The notes: a model not told the origin generated them from the sequence alone. DNA of 64,000 nucleotides from Thiobacillus denitrificans DSM 12475 (GCF_000376425.1 NZ_AQWL01000003.1:57457-121456), one strand, 5' to 3'. Shown: positions 47,452 through 57,939, numbered from the stretch's first letter. Numbers and translations: made by a program.

Positions 47452-47715
47452 TTTACCCGAGGGCGGGGGTGGTCGGCTTTTGCTGACATGCCAAGCCGAC
47501 CGGTCCTTGCCGCGGCCGAACCAGTGACCCTCGATGTGGGCTAGATCAAGCGGGATGTGTTAATGCAAGACCTGACCCCAAGTCTTATCGTATGCACGTC
47601 CTTCCACGCAAGCTCATTTCCTGCGCTTGCGTGCCTTGGTAACAGCATCGGCAATGTCCGCATCGCTCAACTCCAGCTTGGCGAGCCTGGTACGCACGGA
47701 ATCGGCTCCTGACGG
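47452..47715. other. Gap between scpA and lon
   Basis: This 264-base stretch holds the short reading frame at 47614-47697 and a fragment GTTAATGCAAGACCTGACCCC-like near 47559-47579, a phrase seen around mobile-element remnants in other proteobacteria. No transposase was seen, so this is only a hint of past insertion. Confidence 0.4.
47614..47697 (-). CDS. Possible 27-residue small protein directly after lon
   Basis: On the minus strand a GTG at 47697 has AGGAG eight bases upstream and opens 27 codons ending in a TGA. The product (VRTRLAKLELSDADIADAV then a Lys/Arg-rich tail) is a helix with a basic end, like the C-terminal part of some small antitoxins. The frame is the same as lon's, separated from it by the lon stop TAG and seven codons. 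It could be a real small gene, a fragment, or read-through of lon; the evidence is weak. Confidence 0.3.
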   Translation of the reverse strand: MRTRLAKLELSDADIADAVTKARKRRK

Positions 47716-50091
47716 CTACCCGAACACCACCGCCGCCACATCTCGATATCGCTTCGCGAAATGCACCGTCATCCCCGCGCGGATGTGATCGGGCAGCTTG
47801 TCGAAGTCGCGCCGGTTGGCTTCTGGCAGGATCAGCTCGCTGATGCCGATGCGGCGGGCGGCGATGACCTTTTCGCGGATGCCGCCGACCGGCAGGACCT
47901 GGCCGGTGAGGGTGAGCTCGCCGGTCATGGCAAGGGGACGCGGGATCTTTTTGTTCTTCGCCAGCGACAGGAGCGCGGTGGCCATGGTGACGCCGGCGCT
48001 GGGGCCGTCCTTGGGGGTGGCGCCTTCCGGAACATGGAGATGCACGAAGCTCTTGTCGAAGAAGGTTTCATCCGCCCCGTAGGCCTTGAGGTGCGAGGCG
48101 ACGTAGCTGTAGGCGATTTCGGCTGATTCCTTCATCACGTCGCCGAGCTTGCCGGTGAGCTTGAAGCCGCGGTTCAGCGTATGCACGCGGGTGGCCTCGA
48201 CCGGCAGCGTGGCGCCGCCCATCGCGGTCCATGCGAGACCGGTGACGACGCCGATGCCGGTGATGGGCTTTTCCCGGGTGAACACCGGCTTGTCGAGGTA
48301 GGCCTCGATTTCCTTGACGCCGATCCGGATCGGCGTGGCGGCGCCGCCGAGGATCTTCACCACCGCTTTTCTGGCCACCCGCCCGAGCTGCTTTTCCAGG
48401 TTGCGCACGCCGGCTTCGCGCGCATAGCCTTCGATGACGTGGCGGATCGCACCTTCGCTGATAACGAGCTGGTTTTTCTTCAGCCCTGCCCGCTCCAGCA
48501 CGCGCGGCCACAGGTGATGCCTAGCGATCGCCACTTTCTCTTCGGTGATGTAGCCCGACAGGCGGATGACTTCCATGCGGTCGAGCAGCGCCGACGGAAT
48601 CGAATAATCGTTGGCGGTGCAGATGAACAGGGTCTTGGACAGGTCGAAGCGCACGTCGAGATAATGGTCGAGGAAGTCGGCGTTCTGCTCCGGGTCGAGC
48701 ACTTCCAGCAGCGCCGAGGCCGGATCGCCCTGATAGCTGGCGCCGATCTTGTCGATCTCGTCGAGCATGATGACCGGGTTGGCCGAGCCGACCTCCTTCA
48801 AGGCCTGCACGAACTTGCCCGGCATGGCGCCGATGTAGGTGCGGCGGTGGCCCTTGATCTCGGCTTCGTCGCGCATGCCGCCGACCGAGAAGCGATAGAA
48901 CTTGCGCCCCAGCGCCTCGGCCACCGACTTGCCGATCGAGGTCTTGCCGACGCCCGGCGGGCCGATCAGGAGCAGGATCGACCCGGCCATCTCGCCGCGC
49001 ATCGCGCCGACGGCGAGGAATTCGACGATGCGGTCCTTCACGTCGTCCAGTCCGTCGTGGTCGCGGTCGAGGATGCGGCGCGCGCGCTCGAGATCGATCT
49101 TGTCCTGCGTATGCACCCCCCACGGCAGCACGGTCAGCCAGTCGAGGTAATTGCGGGTGACGGTGTATTCCGGCGAGCCGGTCTCCAGCAGCGACAGCTT
49201 GTGCATTTCCTCGTCGATGCGCTTTTTCGCCTGTTCCGGCAGCGTCAGTTTGGCGAGTCGCTCATTGAAAGTATCGAGCTCGGCGGTCTTGTCGTCCTTG
49301 GCCAGGCCGAGTTCCTTCTGGATCGCCTTCAGTTGCTGGCGCAGGAAGAATTCGCGCTGCTGCTCGCTCATCTTCTCGTCCACTTTCTCGCGGATGTCGG
49401 ACTGCAGCCGCGCCACGTCGAGTTCCTTCTTCAGCAGCACCAGCACCTTTTCCATGCGCCGTTTCAACCCGAAGGCTTCCAGCACGTCCTGCAGCTCCTG
49501 CTTCGACGCGGTGGTCAGGCTGGCTGCGAAGTCGGTCAGCTGGGAAGGCTCGTTGGGGCCGAAGCGGTTGAGGAAGAACTTCAGTTCCTCGGAATACAGT
49601 GGGTTGAGCGGCAACAGCTCCTTGATGGTGTTGATGATGGCGATGGAATAGGCACGGATTTCCGAAGAATCAGGCCTGCCGGCCTCGTTCGGGTACTCGA
49701 CCCTGACCTTGTAGGGCGCCGTATCCGACAGCCATTCGACGATGCGGAAACGCCGCACGCCCTCGGCGATGAACTGCATCTTGCCGTCGGAACGCACCGG
49801 ATGATGAATCCGCACCACCGTGCCGATACTGTTGAAATCCGCCCGCTTCACGTCGTCGGTATTGTCGAGCTTGACCACCACCAGCCCCACCATGTGGTGC
49901 TCGGTTTCGCCGATGGCCTCCACGGTCGGCAGCCACGGCGCCTCGTTCATCAGCAGCGGCAGGGTTTGCGCCGGGAAAAACGGTTTTTCGGTCAATGGCA
50001 GCAGATACAACTCGGGTGGCAGCGCCGGGGCGGTCGGCAGCTGCCTGTCGTCGGGGAGAATTTCACCTTCTAGTGCTGAATCGTTGGGCAT
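47716..50091 (-). CDS. lon: ATP-dependent protease Lon
   Basis: This is a cytoplasmic serine protease of AAA+ type. The protein has 791 residues from the ATG at 50091 (a TTG 14 codons earlier is not favoured). The N-terminal domain (about 20-215) precedes a coiled coil, the AAA+ module with Walker A GPPGVGKT (about 381-388), Walker [13 protein letters not shown]-like [10 protein letters not shown], and the protease domain with catalytic Ser in PKDGPSAGV and Lys in [10 protein letters not shown]. Size and motifs are normal for Lon. The stop at 47716 is followed by a short reading frame in the same frame. Confidence 0.96.
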   Translation of the reverse strand: MPNDSALEGEILPDDRQLPTAPALPPELYLLPLTEKPFFPAQTLPLLMNEAPWLPTVEAIGETEHHMVGLVVVKLDNTDDVKRADFNSIGTVVRIHHPVRSDGKMQFIAEGVRRFRIVEWLSDTAPYKVRVEYPNEAGRPDSSEIRAYSIAIINTIKELLPLNPLYSEELKFFLNRFGPNEPSQLTDFAASLTTASKQELQDVLEAFGLKRRMEKVLVLLKKELDVARLQSDIREKVDEKMSEQQREFFLRQQLKAIQKELGLAKDDKTAELDTFNERLAKLTLPEQAKKRIDEEMHKLSLLETGSPEYTVTRNYLDWLTVLPWGVHTQDKIDLERARRILDRDHDGLDDVKDRIVEFLAVGAMRGEMAGSILLLIGPPGVGKTSIGKSVAEALGRKFYRFSVGGMRDEAEIKGHRRTYIGAMPGKFVQALKEVGSANPVIMLDEIDKIGASYQGDPASALLEVLDPEQNADFLDHYLDVRFDLSKTLFICTANDYSIPSALLDRMEVIRLSGYITEEKVAIARHHLWPRVLERAGLKKNQLVISEGAIRHVIEGYAREAGVRNLEKQLGRVARKAVVKILGGAATPIRIGVKEIEAYLDKPVFTREKPITGIGVVTGLAWTAMGGATLPVEATRVHTLNRGFKLTGKLGDVMKESAEIAYSYVASHLKAYGADETFFDKSFVHLHVPEGATPKDGPSAGVTMATALLSLAKNKKIPRPLAMTGELTLTGQVLPVGGIREKVIAARRIGISELILPEANRRDFDKLPDHIRAGMTVHFAKRYRDVAAVVFG

Positions 50092-50207
50092 GGTCTGGGT
50101 ATCTGATCCGGGGACAAGGTTGGGGTAGGTCAACGCACATTTGACCGCAGTGGCGGAATCAACGTTAACACGTCACCCTAGGCAGTATCGTGCCTATCCG
50201 CCCGTTT

Positions 50208-50984
50208 TCAAGGGCGGAGCTGAGCAGGCCGTACCGGAATTTCCTTGACCGTATCCGGCAGGCCGGACAGGATCATCAGTTCGACCCGACGGTTGCGCGC
50301 ACGTCCCTGCGCCGTGTCGTTGGGGGCAATCGGCTGGCTGGCCTCGCGTCCGATGGCCGACAGGCGCGCCGGGGTGATGCCGTTGTCGGCCAGCAGGCGC
50401 ACCACGCTGGTGGCGCGCACCGCCGACAATTCCCAGTTGGAGGCAAAAATCGGGTTGCTGATCGGCATGACGTCGGTATGGCCGGTGATTTCCAGCTTGA
50501 ACGGCTCGTTCCGCAGGCGCTCCGCCACTGCACGCAATACCGCCAGCGATTTCGCCTCGAGTTCGGCACGGCCGGGGGCAAACAGCACGTTGGCATTGAT
50601 TTCGATGCTGACGCCGCGGCGGCTCTGCGTCACCCGCACCTTGCCCTCCTTCACCAGCGGCGCCATCACATCGAGCAGGCTGCTCGCCACCTCGGTCATG
50701 TGCGCCTGTTCCTCGATCGCCTGCTGCTGTTTCAGGGTGCGCTGCCTGACTTCCGCAGGCAAGGCCTCTCTTGCCGGTTGCGGCATCGGCGCCTCGCTTG
50801 CCGGCGTCTTGCCGAACGCATCGCCGAGCGAGCCGGCCAGGACGCGCAATTTGTTCTCGTTGACCGCCGAGATCGCGTACATCACCACGAAGAAGGCAAA
50901 CAGCAGGGTAATGAAGTCGGCATACGAAATCAGCCAGCGGTCGTGATTGTCGTGGTCGGAGACGATGCGCCGCCGTCTGCGCAT
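50208..50984 (-). CDS. motD: Flagellar stator protein MotD (MotB-type)
   Basis: This is the peptidoglycan-binding stator subunit of the second motor pair. The protein has 258 residues. A single membrane helix (WLISYADFITLLFAFFVVMY, about 17-36) carries the proton-binding Asp in YADF. The OmpA-like domain follows with ITGHTDVMP (about 165-173), NWELSAVRA and GREASQP. It overlaps motC by one base. Confidence 0.93.
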   Translation of the reverse strand: MRRRRRIVSDHDNHDRWLISYADFITLLFAFFVVMYAISAVNENKLRVLAGSLGDAFGKTPASEAPMPQPAREALPAEVRQRTLKQQQAIEEQAHMTEVASSLLDVMAPLVKEGKVRVTQSRRGVSIEINANVLFAPGRAELEAKSLAVLRAVAERLRNEPFKLEITGHTDVMPISNPIFASNWELSAVRATSVVRLLADNGITPARLSAIGREASQPIAPNDTAQGRARNRRVELMILSGLPDTVKEIPVRPAQLRP

Positions 50985-51721
50985 TACAAATATCCTTTGA
51001 GGCGCGCCTCGATGATGCGCGGATTGTCACCCTGGGCAATGCCGATGAGACCGTCGCAAACGATTTCGCGCTCGGCGACCCGGCGGGCAATCGTGAACTT
51101 GATCTTGTTGGCGATCGGCAAAAACACCAGGTTGGCCAGGCCAACACCGTAGATGGTGGCGACGAAGGCGACCGCGATGCCGGTACCCAGCTTGCCGGGA
51201 TCGGACAGGTTTTCCATGACATGGATCAGACCTATCACCGCACCCAGGATGCCGAGCGTGGGCGCATAGCCGCCCGCCGCTTCCCATACCCGCGCGGCCT
51301 GCCGCTCGGCCGTCTCGAAACCGACGATCTGCACGTCGAGCGTGTCGCGCAGCTTGGCCGCATCGGCGCCGTCGATCAGCAATTGCAGCCCGGTTTTCTG
51401 GAACGGATCGCGCGTCATGTTGAGGTATTTTTCCAGCGCCAGCGCACCGTCCTGACGCGCGGTGTGCGACCACTGGACGACGCGGCGGATCAGCGCCTCG
51501 GCCTCCGACCCGGGCGGCCGGAAAGCCCACTTCGCCATGCGCACGCCCTTCATGAAAACCGGCAAGGGATGATGCAGCAGCACCGCAGCCAGGGTTCCGA
51601 TCACCACGATGACGAAAGCGGCCGGCTGCAGGAACAGGCCGATCTGCCCGCCTTCCATCGCCTGGCCGCCGAGAATGGCGGCAACCGCCAGGACCAGCCC
51701 GATCAGACTGCCGCGATCCAT
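50984..51721 (-). CDS. motC: Flagellar stator protein MotC (MotA-type)
   Basis: The protein has 245 residues with four membrane helices (near 5-20, 32-50, 147-168, 181-203) and the cytoplasmic loop with RDPFQKTG-type motif. GYAPTLGILGAVIGLIHVM (about 150-168) is the MotA-type membrane motif. With MotD it forms a second stator beside MotAB, as in Pseudomonas. The start lies inside the end of fliA (19-base overlap). Confidence 0.93.
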   Translation of the reverse strand: MDRGSLIGLVLAVAAILGGQAMEGGQIGLFLQPAAFVIVVIGTLAAVLLHHPLPVFMKGVRMAKWAFRPPGSEAEALIRRVVQWSHTARQDGALALEKYLNMTRDPFQKTGLQLLIDGADAAKLRDTLDVQIVGFETAERQAARVWEAAGGYAPTLGILGAVIGLIHVMENLSDPGKLGTGIAVAFVATIYGVGLANLVFLPIANKIKFTIARRVAEREIVCDGLIGIAQGDNPRIIEARLKGYL

Positions 51722-52434
51722 GCGTCTTCCTTCAGCTTGGTGCGCAGCCGCGCGATGGCCTGGCCGTGCAGCTGGCAGATGCGGGATTCGCTGACGCCGA
51801 ACACTTCGCTGATCTCGCGCAGATTGAGTTCCTGTTCGTAATACAGCGACATCAGCAGTTGTTCGCGCTCGGGCAGGTTTTCGATGCCGGCGATGATGCA
51901 GGCGCGCAGGTTGGCGTCGAGCAGCTGCGGCAGCGGCATGCTGGTCTCGTTCGCCGACTGCTTGTCGAGGAAGGAGTCGTCTTCGTCGGATTCGCCGAAA
52001 TCCTCGAAATACAGCAGCTGGTGGCCGCGCGCATCGCCCAGCATGGCCTGGTATTCGGCCAGCGGGACTTTCATCGACGCGGCGATTTCGGTTTCGCTGG
52101 GCTGCCGTCCCAGCTGGTGCTGCAAGACGCCGATGGCCTGTTCGATCTTGCGCATCGACTGCCGCGCGCTGCGCGGCAACCAGTCGGACTGGCGCAATTC
52201 GTCGATCATCGAGCCGCGGATACGCTGGATCGCGTAGGCCTCGAACTGCGCGCTCTGCGCCTCATCGTAGCGGCTGACGGCATCGAGCAGGCCGATCATG
52301 CCGGCCTGCACCAGGTCGTCTTCCTCCACGCTGGGCGGCAGCCGGCCCATCATGTGATGCGCCAGCCGTTTGACCATGGGCATGTATTGCGCGAGCAGGT
52401 CGCTCTTCTCGCTTTTGCCGGTTGCGGTGTACAT
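51703..52434 (-). CDS. fliA: Flagellar sigma factor FliA (sigma-28)
   Basis: This RNA polymerase sigma factor reads late flagellar promoters. The protein has 243 residues. Region 2 has EEDDLVQAGMIGLLDAVSRYD (about 37-57) and AYAIQRIRGSMIDELR (about 67-82); region 4 ends with LREISEVFGVSESRICQLHGQAIARLR. It follows flhG by three bases, so it is coregulated with the polar-flagellum genes. Confidence 0.96.
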   Translation of the reverse strand: MYTATGKSEKSDLLAQYMPMVKRLAHHMMGRLPPSVEEDDLVQAGMIGLLDAVSRYDEAQSAQFEAYAIQRIRGSMIDELRQSDWLPRSARQSMRKIEQAIGVLQHQLGRQPSETEIAASMKVPLAEYQAMLGDARGHQLLYFEDFGESDEDDSFLDKQSANETSMPLPQLLDANLRACIIAGIENLPEREQLLMSLYYEQELNLREISEVFGVSESRICQLHGQAIARLRTKLKEDAWIAAV

Positions 52435-52437
52435 GCC

Positions 52438-53316
52438 CTACCTCCTGCAGGCTTCCATCATGCGGCTGCCCTGGATCACGCGCTGCATGAACCCGCCGAC
52501 ATTGCCCAGGCCGGCCTGCTGCGGCCAGCGCAGCAGGCCATCGGCCAGCTTGCGGAACTGCGAGGTGGACTGGGCGACGGGAAAAGCATCCACCACGGAA
52601 GTGCGCAGGTGGCCGGCGCGGCTCAAGCGCTCGTCCAGCGGGATATAGCCGAGGTAATCGACCGATACGCCCAGATAGCGCTCGGCAGTTTGGGCGAAAT
52701 TGCGCGCCACCGCCTGCGCCTGCTCAGGCGATTCCATGCGGTTGAGCAGCAGGCGGAACTGGCGCTTGCCGAAATTGTGCGCCAGCCGCTTGACCAGGGT
52801 ATAGCCTTGGGTGATCGCCGTGTTGCCGGGCGGCAGCACCACCATGATTTCGGAGGCGGCAAGTCCCAGTGGCAAGGCATCCGGATCGGTGGCCTCTTCC
52901 ATGTCCACCAGCACCACATCGACACCACATTGCAGGCGGTTGAAGCTCTGCGCCAGCCATTCCTGATCGCGTTCGGACAGCTGCCCCAGCCGGTTGAAGC
53001 AGCCGCCGATCGGCAGCACCTGCACGTTGTCGGGGCCGTCGAGCATCAGCGCATCCAGGGTGCAGCGCCTTTCCAGCACGTCCGCCACGTCGAAGCGTGG
53101 CGTCAACCCCAGGGCGGCGCAGGCGCCGTGGCCGTGCCGGTCCTGGTCGACAATAAGCACGTCGCGCCCGGAGCGGGCCAATGCCACCGCCAGATTGGCG
53201 GTTGCGGCGGTCTTGCCTGCCCCCTTCTGCCCCGACATCACGGTAATGACCTGAAACCCGCCCTGCCCCAGCAGACGGCGCAGCCCGGCGGCCTGATCGC
53301 TGACGAACTTATCCAA
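52438..53316 (-). CDS. flhG: Flagellar number regulator FlhG (FleN)
   Basis: This MinD-like ATPase limits the number of polar flagella. The protein has 292 residues. The deviant Walker A is SGQKGAGKTAATANLA (about 28-43), with DQAAGLRRLL at the N-terminus as in FleN/FlhG. The start is TTG at 53316, overlapping the flhF stop by eight bases, because DKFVSDQAAGL follows at once; a GTG six codons earlier is the alternative. Walker A' is in VVLVDMEEATDPD. Confidence 0.92.
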   Translation of the reverse strand: MDKFVSDQAAGLRRLLGQGGFQVITVMSGQKGAGKTAATANLAVALARSGRDVLIVDQDRHGHGACAALGLTPRFDVADVLERRCTLDALMLDGPDNVQVLPIGGCFNRLGQLSERDQEWLAQSFNRLQCGVDVVLVDMEEATDPDALPLGLAASEIMVVLPPGNTAITQGYTLVKRLAHNFGKRQFRLLLNRMESPEQAQAVARNFAQTAERYLGVSVDYLGYIPLDERLSRAGHLRTSVVDAFPVAQSTSQFRKLADGLLRWPQQAGLGNVGGFMQRVIQGSRMMEACRR

Positions 53317-54568
53317 GGGCCACCACGCTTTCACGATGCGCCGCCTGCATGCCGGACAGCGCGAAGGCCAGCTCGCTGTCGTCCAGCTGCCACGGCGAGG
53401 CATGCGTACGCGCCTTGAAGGCGCGGTGAATGAGGTATTGGCGATTGGCCAGATGCAGGTCTTCGGGCACGCGCTGGCCGGTCGCCAGATAGTGCACGCA
53501 CAGCTGGTGACGAATCGCGCAGTCGAGCGCCGGGCCGAGGCTGGCCGCCTCGTCGATCTTCGACAGGATGCAGCCGTCCAGCCCACGCGTCCGGTAGGCC
53601 TGCACCACTTCGTCCAGGGTGTCGCCATGGCTGGTGGCGTTCAGCAGCAGCAGGCGCTTGATTGGCTTGCCAGCCTGGCACAGCATCTCGACCTGCTCGG
53701 CGACGGCCTGGTCGCGCTGGCTCATGCCGACGGTATCGATCAGCACTGTGTGCTTGTTGCGCAGTTCGGACAGCGCCAGCCGCAAGTCGGCCGCATCGCG
53801 CACCGCGTGCACGGCGACGCCGAGGATCTTGCCGTAGATGCGCAGCTGCTCGTGGCCGCCGATGCGGTAGCTGTCGGTGGTCAGCAGGGCCAGTTTGTCG
53901 GCGCCGTGGCGCACCACGAAGCGCGCGGCCAGCTTGGCGGTGGTGGTGGTTTTGCCGGCGCCGGTGGGCCCCATCAGGGCGAACACGCCGCCGCCGTCGA
54001 GCATGTCGGTTTCGCTCTGCATCACCTGCAGGCGATTCATCAGGGTGTTTTTCGTCCAGCTCTGCACCTGCTCCACATCGCCTTTCGGCATGGCTTCCAG
54101 CAACTCGCGCGCCAGGGTGGCGGAAAAGCCCGCCGCCAGCATGTCGCGCATCACGGCGGCGCCGGCCGGATCGCGCCCCGGCAGATCGCGCCAGGCCAGA
54201 TCGGCCAGCTGGCTTTCCAGCCGCATCTGCATCGTCTTGATTTCGTTGATGACGCTTTGCGCCAGCTGGGTGCTGTCCGCGCTGGGCACGGCGACCCGCT
54301 CGACCAGCCGGCGTTTGATGGTGACTGCGGGCGCCGCCTCCGTTTCGTCCTGCACGACCGCTGCCGGCGTCTTGGCTGGAGCGCTGGTTGCAGGCGCCTC
54401 CACCACAGGCGGCGCCATCGAAGCGATGTCTTCCGCCGCCAGGGCCAGCACTTCCACCCCGCCCTCGACGGCGCGATTGGCAAGGATGATCGCGTCGGGC
54501 CCGAGCGCGTCGCGCAACTGGCGCATGGCTTCACGGGATGTTTTGGCGACGATTCGTTTGACGTTCAT
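53309..54568 (-). CDS. flhF: Flagellar placement GTPase FlhF
   Basis: This SRP-type GTPase places the flagellum at the pole. The protein has 419 residues. A variable acidic/proline-rich N-terminal part (to about 170) precedes the GTPase with P-loop MGPTGAGKTTTTAKLA (about 226-241), DSYRIGGHEQL, DTVGMSQRD and a TKIDE-type motif in LSKIDEAASLG. It overlaps flhA by ATGA. Confidence 0.95.
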   Translation of the reverse strand: MNVKRIVAKTSREAMRQLRDALGPDAIILANRAVEGGVEVLALAAEDIASMAPPVVEAPATSAPAKTPAAVVQDETEAAPAVTIKRRLVERVAVPSADSTQLAQSVINEIKTMQMRLESQLADLAWRDLPGRDPAGAAVMRDMLAAGFSATLARELLEAMPKGDVEQVQSWTKNTLMNRLQVMQSETDMLDGGGVFALMGPTGAGKTTTTAKLAARFVVRHGADKLALLTTDSYRIGGHEQLRIYGKILGVAVHAVRDAADLRLALSELRNKHTVLIDTVGMSQRDQAVAEQVEMLCQAGKPIKRLLLLNATSHGDTLDEVVQAYRTRGLDGCILSKIDEAASLGPALDCAIRHQLCVHYLATGQRVPEDLHLANRQYLIHRAFKARTHASPWQLDDSELAFALSGMQAAHRESVVALG

Positions 54569-56646
54569 GCTGCTCCTCCTACCAGGGAAGTCACTTTGAT
54601 CTGTTTGCCTTCGGGCACTTCAGCGTGCGAAAGCACTTTGAGCTGCGGCACGGTGCGCCGCAGAAAACGGGCAAGCAGCGGACGCAGCACGGCGGGCGTC
54701 AGCAATACCGGGGGATGGCCCAGCGCTTCCTGCCGTTGCGTCGAGGTCTGGGTGCGTTCCAGTAGGGTGTCGGCCAGCCCCGGCTCCATGCCGGCGGCAT
54801 CATGGCCCGCCTGTAAAGTCTGCAGCAGCAGCCGCTCCAGGCCATGGTCCAGCGCGATCACCGGCAGTTCGCTGGCCGAGCCGTAAATCTGCTGCACGAT
54901 CGAGCGCCCCAGTGCCACCCGTACCAGAGCGGTGAGCTCGTGCGGATCCTGCACGCGCGCGGCGTGTTCCAGCAGGGTGTCGATGATGCTGCGCATGTCG
55001 CGGATCGCCACGCCTTCGGTGAGCAGGGTCTGCAGTACTTTCTGCACGGTGGACAGCGGCAGCATTTTCGGCACCAGGTCTTCCACCAGCTTGGGCGCGC
55101 TCTTGCCCAGGTGATCGAGCAGCGCCTGCGTTTCCTGCCGTCCCAGCAGCTCTGCGGCATGCTGGGTCACCAGATGATTCAGGTGGGTGGCGACCACGGT
55201 GCCGGGGTCGACCACGGTGTAGCCCATCGCCTGCGCCTGTTCGCGCAGACCGGATTCGATCCACACCGCCGGCAGATCGAAGGCCGGATCGCGCGTGACG
55301 ACGCCTGGCAGGCTGGCAGTGATATTGCCCGGATCGATGGCAAGGAACAGCCCGGTGCGCACTTCGCCAGAGCCGATCTCGACGCCTTTCAGGGTGATGC
55401 GGTAGCTGTTCGGATTGATTTCCAGGTTGTCGCGGATATGCACGGCAGGCGGCAGGAAGCCGATCTCGCGGGCGAATTTCTTGCGGATGCCCTTGATGCG
55501 GCGCACCAGTTCGCCATCAGCGGCGCTGTCCACCAGTGGAATCAGCCGGTAGCCGACTTCCAGTCCCAGGGTATCGATGGGCGCGACGTCCTCCCAGCTG
55601 GCTTCCTGGCTTTCGACCGCTGCGACGGGCGCGGCCTGCGCTTCCGCCGGCGCTTCCTGCTGTTGCTGCCTGCCGTTCCGGTAGGCCAGCCAGGCCAGGC
55701 CGCCCGCCAGCAGCAGGAAGGCGAAGTTCGGCATTCCCGGAATCATGCCCATCAGGCCGAGAATCGCGGCGGTGATATAGAGTGCCTGCCGCTTGTTGAA
55801 AACGTTGGACAGCATCTGGCCGGCGATGTCTTCCTCGGTGCTGACGCGGCTGACGATGAGGCCGGCGGCGATCGAGATGACCAGTGCCGGAATCTGTGCC
55901 ACCAGGCCGTCGCCGATCGCCAGCAGGGTGTAGTTGCGGGCAGCGTCGGCGAGCGACAGGTCATGCTGCATCAGGCCGATGATGAGGCCGCCGACGATGT
56001 TGATGATCAGGATCAGGATGCCGGCGATGGCGTCGCCGCGCACGAATTTCGAAGCGCCGTCCATCGAGCCGTAGAAATCGGCTTCCTGGGCGATTTCGGC
56101 ACGCCGCCGGCGCGCCTCGTTTTCGTCGATGAGGCCGGCGTTGAGGTCGGCGTCGATCGCCATCTGCTTGCCCGGCATCGCGTCGAGGGTGAAGCGCGCG
56201 CTGACCTCGGCGATGCGGCCGGCACCCTTGGTGATGACGATGAAGTTGATCACCACCAGGATGACGAACACGATGATGCCGACCGTATAGTTGCCGCCGA
56301 CCAGGAAATGGCCGAAGGCTTCGATCACCTTGCCCGCAGCGTCCGGCCCGGTGTGGCCTTCCAGCAGCACCACGCGGGTGGAGGCGACGTTGAGCGACAG
56401 CCGCAGCAGCGTGGATAGCAGCAATACCGTGGGGAAGGCGGCGAAATCGAGGGCCTTCTTGGTCGACAGGCTGACCAGCAGCACCATGATGGAAAGCGCG
56501 ATGTTGAAGGTGAACAGCATGTCCAGCGCAAATGGCGGCAGCGGCAGCACCAGCATCGCCAGGATGAGTACGATGAAAATCGGTGCCGCCAGCGCACGGG
56601 CATTGGCGCCGTTGAAGAAATTCGAGAGCTTCAGCGAACCGTTCAT
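54565..56646 (-). CDS. flhA: Flagellar export apparatus protein FlhA
   Basis: This membrane protein of the flagellar type III export gate has 693 residues. Eight membrane helices occupy about 20-320, with the FHIPEP-family stretch RFTLDAMPGKQMAIDADLNAG (about 150-170) between helices 4 and 5, and a large cytoplasmic domain follows. A linker of Ala/Gln/Glu residues at about 330-350 separates the two. It starts ten bases after flhB. Confidence 0.96.
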   Translation of the reverse strand: MNGSLKLSNFFNGANARALAAPIFIVLILAMLVLPLPPFALDMLFTFNIALSIMVLLVSLSTKKALDFAAFPTVLLLSTLLRLSLNVASTRVVLLEGHTGPDAAGKVIEAFGHFLVGGNYTVGIIVFVILVVINFIVITKGAGRIAEVSARFTLDAMPGKQMAIDADLNAGLIDENEARRRRAEIAQEADFYGSMDGASKFVRGDAIAGILILIINIVGGLIIGLMQHDLSLADAARNYTLLAIGDGLVAQIPALVISIAAGLIVSRVSTEEDIAGQMLSNVFNKRQALYITAAILGLMGMIPGMPNFAFLLLAGGLAWLAYRNGRQQQQEAPAEAQAAPVAAVESQEASWEDVAPIDTLGLEVGYRLIPLVDSAADGELVRRIKGIRKKFAREIGFLPPAVHIRDNLEINPNSYRITLKGVEIGSGEVRTGLFLAIDPGNITASLPGVVTRDPAFDLPAVWIESGLREQAQAMGYTVVDPGTVVATHLNHLVTQHAAELLGRQETQALLDHLGKSAPKLVEDLVPKMLPLSTVQKVLQTLLTEGVAIRDMRSIIDTLLEHAARVQDPHELTALVRVALGRSIVQQIYGSASELPVIALDHGLERLLLQTLQAGHDAAGMEPGLADTLLERTQTSTQRQEALGHPPVLLTPAVLRPLLARFLRRTVPQLKVLSHAEVPEGKQIKVTSLVGGAA

Positions 56647-56656
56647 TCTTTAGCGC

Positions 56657-57790
56657 CTATGCCAGCGGGTCAAGTTCGGGCGGGACCGGCAAAGCGGTCG
56701 GAGCATCGGGATAGGCGCCGCCCACCCGCTGGAAATGGCGCAGCTGGAACACGTAGGCCAGCACCTCGGCCACCGCTGCATAGAGCGTAGCCGGGATCTC
56801 GTCGCCGAGTTCGGTATGGCGAAACAGCGCACGCGCCAGCGGCGGCGCCTCCAGCAGCGGCACCTTGTGCTCGGCCGCCAGTTCGCGGATTTTCGCGGCG
56901 ACCGCGTCGGCTCCCTTGGCCACCACACGCGGCGCGCGCATCCTGCCTTCGCTGTACTTGAGCGCAACGGCGTAATGGGTGGGGTTGGTCACCACCACGT
57001 CGGCACTGGGGATTTCGGCCATCATGCGGCGGCGCGCCACTTCGCGCTGCTGGGCGCGGATGCGCGCCTTGACGTGCGGATCGCCCTCCGATTCCTTGTT
57101 TTCCTGGCGCAGCTGCTCCTTGGTCATCTTGAGCTTGTTGTAGTAGCTCCACAGCTGGTACGGCAGATCCAGCACGACGATGAAAATCATCGCGCCCGAA
57201 GCCAGCAGGAACACCTTGCCGATGAGGTCGCCCATGTGCTGGATGGCGAGGGGCGGCGACTCCAGGCTGAGCGAAAAGAGTGCGTCGAGATTGGACCAGA
57301 TCAGCCACGCGGCGACCCCTCCCAGCAGGCCGACCTTGGCCAGCGACTTGACCAGTTCGACCAGGCCCTGGCTGGAAAACATGCGCTTGATGCCCGACAG
57401 CGGATTCAGGCGCTTGAAATCCGGGGCGAATGCCTTGGTGCTGAACAGCCAGCCGCGCAGCAGCAGTGGCGAAGCCAGGGCGGCGATCAGCACCAGCGCC
57501 AGGAAAGGCGCCAGCGCCAGCGCGGCATCGAAAAACTGGCTGGATAGCTGCGCCATGACGTACGCGCTATCGCGGGCGATGGCCGGCTGGAACTGCAGGC
57601 CGCCGCGCACGATCTGCGACATGGCCTGGCCGAGGCCGCTGGCCATCATCCACAGGGCCGCACCGCCGGTCATCAGGACGACGAACGTGGCCAGCTCGCG
57701 CGATTGCGGCACTTGGCCATCTTCGCGCGCCTTCTCCCGCCGCTGTGGCGACGGGGCTTCTGTCCGTTCCTGATCGCTTTCTTCAGCCAT
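56657..57790 (-). CDS. flhB: Flagellar export switch protein FlhB
   Basis: This export-gate protein switches substrate class. The protein has 377 residues from the ATG at 57790 (a GTG four codons earlier is less likely). Four membrane helices precede the cytoplasmic part with the self-cleavage site NPTHYAVALKY (about 265-275). The N-terminus MAEESDQERTEAPSP is typical. It leads the flhB-flhA-flhF-flhG-fliA-motC-motD run. Confidence 0.96.
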   Translation of the reverse strand: MAEESDQERTEAPSPQRREKAREDGQVPQSRELATFVVLMTGGAALWMMASGLGQAMSQIVRGGLQFQPAIARDSAYVMAQLSSQFFDAALALAPFLALVLIAALASPLLLRGWLFSTKAFAPDFKRLNPLSGIKRMFSSQGLVELVKSLAKVGLLGGVAAWLIWSNLDALFSLSLESPPLAIQHMGDLIGKVFLLASGAMIFIVVLDLPYQLWSYYNKLKMTKEQLRQENKESEGDPHVKARIRAQQREVARRRMMAEIPSADVVVTNPTHYAVALKYSEGRMRAPRVVAKGADAVAAKIRELAAEHKVPLLEAPPLARALFRHTELGDEIPATLYAAVAEVLAYVFQLRHFQRVGGAYPDAPTALPVPPELDPLA

Positions 57791-57939
57791 CCCTGATTTC
57801 ACCTGTGAAAGGGAGCCCTGCCCTCTGCGAAGCAGAAGGAGGCTTTCTCAGGCTGGATTATTGGCCACGCCCGGTGCGAGCGATCGGGGGAATAAGGGCG
57901 GATTTGACCTGCTATTTCGCGCCAGTCGGCACGCGACGA

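Noticed and set aside
47559-47579. Remnant of a mobile element near scpA/lon
   Set aside because: A familiar phrase alone, without transposase or terminal repeats, is not enough to call an element.
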